From: CAZGWJ01 sp964529445
GTDB taxonomy: Bacteria; Oederibacteriota; Muellerivitia; Muellerivitales; Muellerivitaceae
Direction of reading: 5' to 3'
Assembly (NCBI GenBank): GCA_964529445.1
Contig: CAZGWJ010000032.1
Coordinates: forward strand, 1-28,450
Length of the DNA stretch: 28,450 bases
A program made the translations under genes and the position numbers. The notes under the pieces are model-generated. The model saw nothing but the letters and a program-made list of their open reading frames with translations, made no database searches and was not told the origin of the DNA. How positions within the stretch are numbered: the stretch's first letter is position 1; each line of letters starts with the position of its first letter. Below, piece by piece: positions 14,584 through 21,586 of the stretch.

Positions 14584-16469
14584 GATCCGGATGCCTCGTG
14601 TGCGGCAATGCCTGGCGGGGTCCCGCCCGTTTTTGCACCGTGTGCGGCGCCCCCCGCGAGGAGGTGCTGGTCGAGACGCGGGCCGGCATTGATTCCTTCG
14701 AGTTGGGGGAATACCAGGACGCGGCGCGTTGGTTCGAGAAGGCTCTGAAGAAGAAACCGCAGAGCGCCCTCGCCCTGCGGGATGCGGGGCATGCGGCTTA
14801 TCACCTGCAGGATCCCGAGAAGGCGCTGGCTCGCTACCAGGCGGCCCTTCGCATCCACCCCAAGCTTCTGGACGTGCATTACAATTTGGGGCTTCTTCAC
14901 ATGGGCCGGGGGCATGTCAACGACGCCATTTCCAAGTTCCAGGAAGCTCTCGGGCTCCTGCATCCCGTTGTCCAGGGCCGCTACTACTTGGGCCTTTTCC
15001 ACACTGAAGAGACACTGCGTTTGCAATGCCGTTTGAACCTCGGTTCGCTTCTGCGCCAACGAGGGGACTTGGAGGAGGCTATCGCCCTCTATCGCCGGGT
15101 CCTCGAGAAGCATCCGGGAAACGTGCCCGCGCTCGGGAATATGGGCGATTGCCTGCTGGCCATGGAGCATTATCCGGAGGCGGTCAGGACCTACCAGAAG
15201 GTCCTGAAACTGGTGCCCGAAGGTCCCGAGCGCATGAACGTCCGCAACGACTTGGGAGTGGCCTATTTCAAGAGTGGAGACCTTGAGCGTGCCGTGGCCC
15301 AATTCAAGGCCGTATTGAAGGAGGACCCGGAACACTCCGATGCGCTACACAACCTCGGGCAGATCTATCTGGACGGGGGCGTGGATGTTCGCGTGCGCCG
15401 GGACTTCGAGGAATTCCTGAAGACCTCGAAGGATCCCGCCTCGCTTCTCTATGCCCTTTCCCGGTCCATGGTGAGCGTCGCCACCAGCCGGAAGACCGCG
15501 CCTGCGGGGGGCGAGACCTCTCTGGTCGGGGACAGCGCGCCGATGCGCGATGTGAACGAACTCGTCAAACGGGCAGCCGCTTCCGATGCGACGGTCATTA
15601 TCCTGGGAGAGAACGGAACGGGAAAGGAACTCGTGGCCCGTTCCATCCACCAGCTTTCGCCTCGATATGATCGCCCCTTCGTGCCCATCGCCTGTTCCGT
15701 GCTGACGGAGTCGCTTCTGGAGAGCGAGCTGTTCGGCCACGAGAAGGGCTCTTTCACGGGAGCCGTGGGCCGCAAGATCGGGAAATTCGAGTCCGCCCAG
15801 TCCGGAACCGTCTTCCTGGATGAGATCGGGGAGATCCCCCTGGCCACCCAGGTGAAGCTCCTGCGGTTCCTGCAGGAGCGTGAGTTCGAGCGCGTGGGCG
15901 GCAATGAGCCGGTCCAAGTGGACGTTCGAGTCGTGGCGGCCACCAACCGGGATCTCCGGGCCGCCGTTCGAGAGGGCCGGTTCCGGGAGGACCTGTTCTA
16001 CCGTTTGAATGTCATCACGGTGGAGATGCCTCCCCTCCGGGAAAGGCTCGGGGACTTGGAAATACTGGCGGATCACTTCTTGCGTCTCCTGCGCGAGAAG
16101 AGGCCCGATCTGAGATTCACGGGTCTTTCGGCGGAAGCGCTCGTTCTCATGCGGAAATACCGTTGGCCAGGTAATGTGCGCGAGCTGGAGAACGCCATCG
16201 AGAGGGCCGTGACTCTCTACGACGACGTGAAAATCCTGCCCGAGCATCTGCCGGCGGAGATCCTGGAGGGGCGGGTTAAAGGGGAGGATCGCGGGCCCCA
16301 GGTCTCCGGTGCCGGATATGCCCTGCAGGGTGCCGAACGGGAGGTCATCCTCAAGGTCCTGCGGGAGTCGCGGTTCAACAAGAAGAAAGCGGCCCAGCGC
16401 CTGGGTATCAGCCGTCCCACGCTGTACCAGAAGATAAGCAAATACGGGCTGACCGCTGAAAGGGCCTGA
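14580..16469 (+). CDS. Sigma-54-dependent transcriptional activator with zinc-ribbon and TPR sensor region
   Basis: Bacterial enhancer-binding protein that would hydrolyse ATP to open sigma-54 promoters. In the 629-residue product an N-terminal zinc ribbon (Cys5, Cys8, Cys19, Cys22) is followed by tetratricopeptide repeats (about 35-290), for example FELGEYQDAARWFEKALKKK. Next comes the AAA+ domain: Walker A GENGTGKE (about 343-350), the sigma-54 contact loop as GSFTGA (about 390; usual form GAFTGA), and Walker B GTVFLDEIGEI (about 408). A Fis-type helix-turn-helix ends it (KKAAQRLGISRPTLYQKISKYG, about 602-623). There is no response-regulator, PAS or GAF domain, so signals probably arrive through the TPRs. 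I chose GTG 14580 because it overlaps the upstream stop (GTGA) and puts the zinc ribbon at the N terminus; further upstream the frame only shadows the previous gene. Confidence 0.93.
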   Translation: MRSGCLVCGNAWRGPARFCTVCGAPREEVLVETRAGIDSFELGEYQDAARWFEKALKKKPQSALALRDAGHAAYHLQDPEKALARYQAALRIHPKLLDVHYNLGLLHMGRGHVNDAISKFQEALGLLHPVVQGRYYLGLFHTEETLRLQCRLNLGSLLRQRGDLEEAIALYRRVLEKHPGNVPALGNMGDCLLAMEHYPEAVRTYQKVLKLVPEGPERMNVRNDLGVAYFKSGDLERAVAQFKAVLKEDPEHSDALHNLGQIYLDGGVDVRVRRDFEEFLKTSKDPASLLYALSRSMVSVATSRKTAPAGGETSLVGDSAPMRDVNELVKRAAASDATVIILGENGTGKELVARSIHQLSPRYDRPFVPIACSVLTESLLESELFGHEKGSFTGAVGRKIGKFESAQSGTVFLDEIGEIPLATQVKLLRFLQEREFERVGGNEPVQVDVRVVAATNRDLRAAVREGRFREDLFYRLNVITVEMPPLRERLGDLEILADHFLRLLREKRPDLRFTGLSAEALVLMRKYRWPGNVRELENAIERAVTLYDDVKILPEHLPAEILEGRVKGEDRGPQVSGAGYALQGAEREVILKVLRESRFNKKKAAQRLGISRPTLYQKISKYGLTAERA

Positions 16470-16487
16470 AGAGAGGCCTCTCTATAA

Positions 16488-16535
16488 TGTAAAGAAAACT
16501 AACACAGTATTATAGAGTGTAAAATATATTAACAC
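16488..16535 (+). promoter_or_regulatory. Tandem 18-bp sites, candidate enhancers (UAS) for the sigma-54 activator
   Basis: TGTAAAGAAAACTAACAC (16488-16505) and TGTAAAATATATTAACAC (16518-16535) match at 14 of 18 positions and lie 30 bp apart, about three helical turns. Each is a partial dyad of the form TGTNA...TNACA, as expected for a dimeric Fis-type HTH. They begin 18 nt after the activator stop, and their centres lie about 95-125 bp upstream of the -24 element. An overlapping perfect 9-bp inverted repeat joins CTCTATAAT (16480-16488) and ATTATAGAG (16509-16517). The region is strikingly AT-rich for this genome. Confidence 0.6.
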
Positions 16536-16619
16536 TTATGGCGTTAAAGGTTAAAACGGCGGATGAGGAAAGGTGCGATAAAAGAAGGGTTTCTCGGAGA
16601 TGGAACGGAAAAAGGGAGA

Positions 16620-16635
16620 TGGCATGGCACTTGCA
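16620..16635 (+). promoter_or_regulatory. Near-consensus sigma-54 (-24/-12) promoter
   Basis: TGGCATGGCACTTGCA matches the sigma-54 consensus TGGCACG-N4-TTGCA with one mismatch. The invariant GG (16621-16622) and GC (16633-16634) have the required 10 bp between them. Predicted start is about 16646. Confidence 0.8.
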
Positions 16636-16645
16636 TAATATGAAT

Positions 16646-16729
16646 ATCGAAGGGTGAAACCCCTTTGAAGAACAATCTGAAGCATCTCCTTCTGGGCCCC
16701 GGACTGACCCCCCGGGGCCTTTTGTTTTT
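16646..16729 (+). ncRNA. Predicted sigma-54-dependent small RNA, about 84 nt
   Basis: Bounded by the sigma-54 promoter at 16620-16635 and the terminator ending about 16729. It contains a 5' hairpin, CGAAGGG with CCCTTTG (about 16649-16667, G-U pair allowed, 6-nt loop). A mostly unpaired linker (about 16668-16693) ends in CATCTCCTTCT, and the terminator hairpin follows. CTCCTT (16686-16691) equals the anti-Shine-Dalgarno core, so the RNA could pair with AAGGAG ribosome-binding sites. There is no credible reading frame. sRNAs driven by sigma-54 next to their activators are known (Qrr with LuxO), so this reading is plausible. The alternative is a terminated leader (attenuator) of the downstream transferase gene. 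Confidence 0.6.
16695..16729 (+). terminator. Intrinsic terminator of the predicted small RNA
   Basis: GGCCCCGG (16695-16702) pairs with CCGGGGCC (16712-16719) around a 9-nt loop, followed by TTTTGTTTTT (16720-16729). It lies about 50 nt after the predicted sigma-54 start, and no gene ends just upstream of it. Confidence 0.88.
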
Positions 16730-16739
16730 CCCCAATGAA

Positions 16740-16778
16740 CATAGGTCCTATGGGTCTAATAAGACCGATTGGACCCAT
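16740..16778. repeat. Nested palindromes between the small RNA and the transferase gene
   Basis: CATAG (16740-16744)/CTATG (16748-16752) overlaps a second pair, ATGGGTC (16750-16756)/GACCCAT (16772-16778), with GGTC/GACC nested inside. It resembles the GGACCTATAGGACC-type dispersed repeats. No T tract follows. Confidence 0.5.
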
Positions 16779-16857
16779 GTGGGGGTAGTCGAGCAGTCGG
16801 TTTTCTTTGTTATCATAAGCCCCTCTAAGACACCCGGAGGCCCCTCTGAACCCGACA

Positions 16858-17922
16858 TTGGCCATATTCCTTTCCGCCTTCGTCCTCTCCCTGGGTCTCA
16901 CCCCGCTTTTCCGCAAGATCGCCCTGCGGACCCAGTTCATGGACACGCCCGCAGGGCAGTTGAAGAAACATACGGCTCCGGTGCCCTATATGGGCGGCTT
17001 GGCCATGTATTTCGCTTTTATGCTGACCATCCAGGGGGTCCTGAACCTGGCCCCTCCTCCCGACGCCGCTAAGCTTTCTGCGCTTCTTATCGGCGGGACC
17101 GTGGTATGCCTTCTGGGGCTCGTGGACGACCTTTTCTCTCTTTCGCCGGGCACGAAGTTCCTCGTCCAGATCGCCGGAGCCGCCCTGCTCATCGCTTTCG
17201 GGGTCCAGCTTTCCTTCACGGCCACCGTCTGGGTCGCCTGGGGGCTGACGATCCTCTGGGTGGTCGGGGTGACCAACGCCATCAACTTGGTGGACATCAT
17301 GGACGGTCTGGCCGGGGGCCTAGTGACCCTGGCGGCCCTGGGTTTCCTCTTCGTCTCCCTGTCGGGGGAGCATGCCTATGTCAACGTGGCAGCGGCGGCC
17401 CTGGCGGGGAGCGCACTTGGTTTCCTTCCCTACAATTTCCAGCCCGCGCGCATCTACATGGGGGATTCGGGCGCCCTTTTCCTGGGGTTCATCCTGGCCG
17501 GGATCGCCATGGGGCAGTCCTATACCGAGATCCATCCCGTCTCCCTTTATGCGCCCATCCTCATCCTGGGGATCCCCATCTACGATACGCTCCTTGTGAT
17601 GGCCTTGAGGACCTTGAAGGGACGGTCCATGTTCAGGGGATCGAACGATCATTTGGCCCTGCGCCTGAGGGCGCTCGGCTGGAACGTGAAGCCCATCGTG
17701 CTGACCCTTTGGTCGGTCGGGGCCATGCTTTCTGTCGCGGCTTTTTTTCTCGTCCGCATATCGTTCAAGCAGGCGCTCATCTTCACCATGGCCCTCTTCG
17801 CCGTGACCGTGATGTTCACCTTCCTGATCTCCCAGATCCGCGTCGACGAGAGGTATGCCCGCGTTTTCTCCGGGAATTCGCCCGGCGCGAATCGTTCGCC
17901 CCGCCGTGGAAAAGACGAATAG
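16858..17922 (+). CDS. WecA/TagO-like undecaprenyl-phosphate sugar-1-phosphate transferase
   Basis: Integral membrane enzyme of the glycosyltransferase 4/MraY superfamily, expected to move a HexNAc-1-phosphate from a UDP-sugar to undecaprenyl phosphate and so start a surface polysaccharide. The 354 residues form about ten hydrophobic segments. Family motifs are GLVDDLFSLSPGTKF (Asp90, Asp91), NAINLVDIMDGLAGG (about 140-154), YMGDSGALFLG, and a C-terminal NDHLALRLRALG in place of the more usual HLHHRL. Start is uncertain. TTG 16858 lies 17 nt after GGAGG (16836-16840), while a CTG at 16846 has ideal 5-nt spacing and would add MNPT. No ATG is available. The next gene, an FAD oxidoreductase, lies 134 nt downstream; both suit cell-surface polysaccharide metabolism. 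Confidence 0.9.
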   Translation: MAIFLSAFVLSLGLTPLFRKIALRTQFMDTPAGQLKKHTAPVPYMGGLAMYFAFMLTIQGVLNLAPPPDAAKLSALLIGGTVVCLLGLVDDLFSLSPGTKFLVQIAGAALLIAFGVQLSFTATVWVAWGLTILWVVGVTNAINLVDIMDGLAGGLVTLAALGFLFVSLSGEHAYVNVAAAALAGSALGFLPYNFQPARIYMGDSGALFLGFILAGIAMGQSYTEIHPVSLYAPILILGIPIYDTLLVMALRTLKGRSMFRGSNDHLALRLRALGWNVKPIVLTLWSVGAMLSVAAFFLVRISFKQALIFTMALFAVTVMFTFLISQIRVDERYARVFSGNSPGANRSPRRGKDE

Positions 17923-18056
17923 CCTACGAAAGTCCGAAGGCCGAGAATGAGGGCCGCTTGTTCCACGGGGCGAGAAACCGGAAGGGTTATGAACACCAGG
18001 GATCGAGGCTGTTCTTGGAGCCTTCTCGGCAAGAACGCCGATGTAAGAGGTCCTGC

Positions 18057-19346
18057 ATGAAAATTTCGACACTCATCGCCGGCGGCGGGTTGGCCGGATT
18101 GGCTTGTGCCCGGGAACTTCATGCCCGCGGGCGTTCCTTCATGCTGGTCGAGCGCGAAGCGGATTTCGGTGGACTCTGCCGTTCCGTCGCCTGTTCCGGC
18201 TACACCTTCGATTACACGGGGCATTTCCTCCATTTCAAGGACCCTTTCGTCCGAGACCGTGTCCTGGCCCTTGCTCCGGGACTTTTCAAGATCCGCACGC
18301 GTCGAGCCGCCATCTTCAGTCATGGTTCCTACACCGAATACCCCTACCAGGAGAACAGCGCAGGTTTGCCGTCTGCGGTCGCCATGGAGAACGTGACCGG
18401 GTATCTCGAATCGCGTCTGAAGGCCTCGGGCGATCCCGGCAAGGCGGAGGATTTTCGCTCCTGGTGTCTGGCCAACTTCGGCCCCGGCATCTCCAGGAAC
18501 TTCCTGTTTCCCTACAATGAAAAACTGTGGAAAACACCCCTGCACAAGCTGACCCGGCGCTGGATGGGGCGGTTCGTTCCCCGGCCGTCGGTTCTGAAGG
18601 TGGTGGAGGGGGCACTCAATGCACGGCCTTCCCGTTCGGGGTACAACGCTTCCTTCTATTACCCCGACCGGGGAGGCATCTCGGTCCTGCCGCAACTCAT
18701 CGCCCGGGACCTGCCCGGACTCTTCCGGGGAGTGCGGATCGATCGGGTAGATCTGGAACGGCGTCGGGCCTGGCTTTCGACCGGATTGGTGGTGGAGTAC
18801 GACCGCCTTGTGTCGAGCCTGCCCCTGAAGACTCTGATCCGGCTTTGCGTGAGCGCGCCTCCCGTGTTGAAGCGGGCCGCTTCGCGGCTGAAAAGCGTAT
18901 CGGTCTATAACATCAATCTTGGGCTGAAAGCCACCCAGCCCGTCCCCTACAGTTGGGTTTACTTTCCCGAGAAGGAGTTCCGCTTCCATCGCGCCGGAAG
19001 CGTCTCGGCTTGCGTGCCCACGGTGGCTCCCCGCAGCGGGTCGACGATCTATCTCGAATACTCGTACAAGGGAGGAATTCCCGATGCGCGGAAGTTGGGG
19101 CGGGAAGCTGTGCGGGACCTGATGCGGATCGGGTGGATCCGGTCGGAGCGCGAGATCGCGGTGAGGGCAGACCTGGACCTGCCCTCGGCCTACGTGATTT
19201 ACGACGAGTTTCGGGAGGAAGCGGTTGGAACGATCCTCTCACACCTGGCGAGGAAGGGCGTCTGTCCGGTCGGGCGCTACGGGAAGTGGGAGTATGGGAC
19301 TATGGAATCGGCCCTCGTGCAGGGTTGGGAGGCCGGTTCGCTTTGA
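18057..19346 (+). CDS. FAD-dependent oxidoreductase, amine oxidase / UDP-galactopyranose mutase-like
   Basis: Flavoprotein of 429 residues. The N-terminal Rossmann dinucleotide-binding fold has LIAGGGLAGLACA (G9, G11, G14), an acidic residue near the ribose (E32-E34) and the second glycine motif DFGGLCRS (38-39). The next stretch, FDYTGHFLHFKDPFV, and FPYNEKLWKTPLHKLTRRWMGRFVPRP resemble UDP-galactopyranose mutase and protoporphyrinogen-oxidase-like proteins of polysaccharide clusters. The exact substrate cannot be told from sequence. ATG 18057 has AAGAGG (18045-18050) 6 nt upstream. The neighbouring WecA-like transferase supports a sugar-nucleotide or surface-glycan role, but this is inference. 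The stop overlaps the -35 box of the next promoter. Confidence 0.85.
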   Translation: MKISTLIAGGGLAGLACARELHARGRSFMLVEREADFGGLCRSVACSGYTFDYTGHFLHFKDPFVRDRVLALAPGLFKIRTRRAAIFSHGSYTEYPYQENSAGLPSAVAMENVTGYLESRLKASGDPGKAEDFRSWCLANFGPGISRNFLFPYNEKLWKTPLHKLTRRWMGRFVPRPSVLKVVEGALNARPSRSGYNASFYYPDRGGISVLPQLIARDLPGLFRGVRIDRVDLERRRAWLSTGLVVEYDRLVSSLPLKTLIRLCVSAPPVLKRAASRLKSVSVYNINLGLKATQPVPYSWVYFPEKEFRFHRAGSVSACVPTVAPRSGSTIYLEYSYKGGIPDARKLGREAVRDLMRIGWIRSEREIAVRADLDLPSAYVIYDEFREEAVGTILSHLARKGVCPVGRYGKWEYGTMESALVQGWEAGSL

Positions 19347-19370
19347 TAATCGTGGTGGGTATGGCACAAT
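19343..19370 (+). promoter_or_regulatory. Candidate promoter for the cyclic-nucleotide-binding gene
   Basis: TTGATA (19343-19348), a 16-bp spacer and CACAAT (19365-19370) with an upstream TG (extended -10 type). Predicted start is about 19377, 31 nt before the ATG. Confidence 0.4.
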
Positions 19371-19407
19371 AGGGGGTCGTCGAATCCTCTCCGGGTGGAA
19401 CCTCGAT

Positions 19408-19860
19408 ATGGCCGGAATCGTCGAACCCAACGTGCTGAAGGAGCAGCCGCTTTTCAGCGACATGACCCCGCAGGATCTCGAGAACCTGTCGCCCGCTTTC
19501 TTCGAGAAGAACTACACACCCGGAGCGGTCCTTTTCGCCGAGGGCATGACGGGGGAAGTCCTCTACCTGGTTCGAAGGGGGAGGGTCGAGATCGTGAAAA
19601 CCGGCAAGGATGGCCGGGAGATCGTGCTGGCCACGCTCAAGGAAGGGGAATTCTTGGGTGAGATGTCCCTGGTGGACAACCTGCCCCGTGCGGCCACCGC
19701 CCGAACCGCTGGAGAAGCCACTTGCCTTGCCATGACCCGCAAATCGTTCCAGCAACTGGTGGAAAAACACCCGGCGATCGCCGTCAAGCTTCTCATGATG
19801 TTCTTGAGGACCGCCAACGACCGGTTGCGCAAGGCCAACGAATCCATCAAATCAATCTGA
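19408..19860 (+). CDS. Cyclic nucleotide-binding domain protein without a DNA-binding domain
   Basis: The 150-residue product is one cNMP-binding (CRP-like) beta-barrel: LFSDMTPQDLENL, FEKNYTPGAVLFAEGMTGEVLYLVRRGRVEIVKTGKDGREIVLATLKEGEFLGEMSLVDNLPRAATA, then the C-helix. The phosphate-binding cassette is GEMSLVDNLPRAATA (the conserved Glu and Arg are present). CRP/FNR regulators carry a helix-turn-helix after this domain; here the protein ends after the C-helix, so it is not a transcription factor on its own. The ATG at 19408 starts the recognisable domain. It lies 16 nt before the TPR lipoprotein gene and probably shares its transcript. The ligand (cAMP, cGMP or none) cannot be told. Confidence 0.88.
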   Translation: MAGIVEPNVLKEQPLFSDMTPQDLENLSPAFFEKNYTPGAVLFAEGMTGEVLYLVRRGRVEIVKTGKDGREIVLATLKEGEFLGEMSLVDNLPRAATARTAGEATCLAMTRKSFQQLVEKHPAIAVKLLMMFLRTANDRLRKANESIKSI

Positions 19861-19876
19861 ACACGGTATCCCACCC

Positions 19877-21586
19877 ATGAACGCCTACCGCCCTCTCCTT
19901 GGAATCCTCATCCTGGCCGCACTCGGCTTGAACGGCTGTGCGACGAGCGGCCGGGTTCGTCCAGACGACGGAGCGACCCGGGGTTCCCGTTTTGACAAGA
20001 GAGCCCTCTGGCATTACGCCAACGGACTCTATGCCCAACGCCGCAATGATCCCGGCCGCGCTTTGGCCGAGTTCCAGCAGGCCTCGCGTTTCGATCCGCG
20101 GTCGGCCACGCTCCACAGCCGTCTGGCCTATCACTACTACGTCGAGGGAATGGACCAGAAGACCATCGAGTCCCTTCGCAAGGCCCTCGAGATCGACCCC
20201 AAGAACATCGAGGTCCGGTCCACCCTGGCCAGCCTCTATGCGTCACAGGGGGAGTACGCGAAGGCCCAGCGGGAATACCTGAGGATCCTCGCGGCCGATC
20301 CGGGCAACGAGGAGGCCCGCTATTACCTGGCGGGGGTCCTGGCCGCGCAGAACAAGACCGACGAGGCTGTCCAGACCTACCAGGCCATCCTGGATCGGGA
20401 CCCCTCGTCCCCCACGGCCCATTACGACATGGGGCTCGTGTACACCAAACGCGGCGAGGTGGCCAAGGCCGAACGCGCCTTCAAGCGCGCCATCGAATTG
20501 GATCCAGCCTTCGAGTCCGCCTATTCCTCCTTGGGACTGCTTTACGAGCTGAACCAGAAACCCCAGCAGGCCGTGACCGTGTACGAACGGTTGGGCGAAT
20601 TGAACCCGCGCAATCCCCAACCCTTCCTGGCCCTTGGGGAATTGCGGTACAACGCGCGCGAGTACGGTTTGGCGCTCGAAGCCTTCGAGCGATACCGCGA
20701 ATTGAAGCCGCAGGACGCGTCCGTCCTGGACTATATCGGGCTTTGCGCCATGCAGTTGAAACAGTATCCCAAGGCCGTCGAGTCCTTCGAGCGGCTTCAG
20801 AAGGAGCAACCGAACAACGTGCTGGTGAAGTACCGATTGGCCGCGGCCTACGGTGAATCAGGCCTGCCGAAGAAGGCCGAGGCCGTCCTGCGAAGGATCG
20901 TCGACAAGGATCCTCGCGAGGTCGACGCTTGGATCCGGCTCATTCTCCTCCTAGAGGAGCAGAAGCGCGGATCCGATGTGGAAAAGGCCATGAAGGAGGC
21001 ACGGGAGGCGCTTCCCGATGAAAGCGATCTTGAACTCATCCAGGCCATGATCTGGCACCGGAGGGGGGATTTGGAGTTCGCGGAGACCGCCTACCGGCGC
21101 GTGCTCCAGAGGGATCCCAAGAACGCCACGGTCCTCTTCAACCTGGGCGTCGTGCTGGACAAGCGCCAGGATCCCGAGGGGGCCCTATCCATGATGCTCA
21201 AGGCCATCGACGCGGATCCCCTTTACGCCGAGGCCTACAACTATGTGGGGTATTCCTGGGCCGAACGGCGCGTCAAGACTGGCGAGGCGAAAAAGATGCT
21301 CGAGAAGGCCCTGGAACTGGACCCTGAGAATCCCTATTACCTCGACAGTTACGCATGGGTCCTGTATCGCAAGGGCTTCTATTCCTCGGCGTGGAAGCAG
21401 ATGGAGAAATGCATCGCCAACCTGAAGGAACCGCGCCCGGAGGATTCGGTGATCTTCGACCACGCGGCTCAGATCCGTCTCAAGCTCAAGGACCGGGTGG
21501 GGGCCGCCCTCTATTGGCGGAAGGCCCTGGAACTGGAGCCGGACAACGCGGATTACCAGCGGCGACTCGAGGAGGTCGTCCGATGA
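19877..21586 (+). CDS. TPR-repeat lipoprotein
   Basis: The 569-residue product has a lipoprotein signal peptide: a hydrophobic stretch at about 6-19 and the lipobox LNGC with the modified Cys at about residue 21. The rest is an array of about 14 tetratricopeptide repeats, recognisable by patterns such as AEFQQASRFDPRSATLHSRL and YAEAYNYVGYSWAERR. It should sit in the periplasm, anchored to a membrane, as a protein-interaction scaffold; Asp does not follow the Cys, so outer-membrane sorting is possible. Partners are unknown. Repeat composition resembles outer-membrane assembly and secretion TPR lipoproteins, but no more precise function is supported. The gene overlaps ispE by the ATGA junction. 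Confidence 0.9.
   Translation: MNAYRPLLGILILAALGLNGCATSGRVRPDDGATRGSRFDKRALWHYANGLYAQRRNDPGRALAEFQQASRFDPRSATLHSRLAYHYYVEGMDQKTIESLRKALEIDPKNIEVRSTLASLYASQGEYAKAQREYLRILAADPGNEEARYYLAGVLAAQNKTDEAVQTYQAILDRDPSSPTAHYDMGLVYTKRGEVAKAERAFKRAIELDPAFESAYSSLGLLYELNQKPQQAVTVYERLGELNPRNPQPFLALGELRYNAREYGLALEAFERYRELKPQDASVLDYIGLCAMQLKQYPKAVESFERLQKEQPNNVLVKYRLAAAYGESGLPKKAEAVLRRIVDKDPREVDAWIRLILLLEEQKRGSDVEKAMKEAREALPDESDLELIQAMIWHRRGDLEFAETAYRRVLQRDPKNATVLFNLGVVLDKRQDPEGALSMMLKAIDADPLYAEAYNYVGYSWAERRVKTGEAKKMLEKALELDPENPYYLDSYAWVLYRKGFYSSAWKQMEKCIANLKEPRPEDSVIFDHAAQIRLKLKDRVGAALYWRKALELEPDNADYQRRLEEVVR

Noticed and set aside
16480..16517. Sigma-70 promoter around TATAAT (16483-16488)
   Set aside because: No -35 match at 16-18 bp; the hexamer is part of a perfect inverted repeat at the candidate enhancer.
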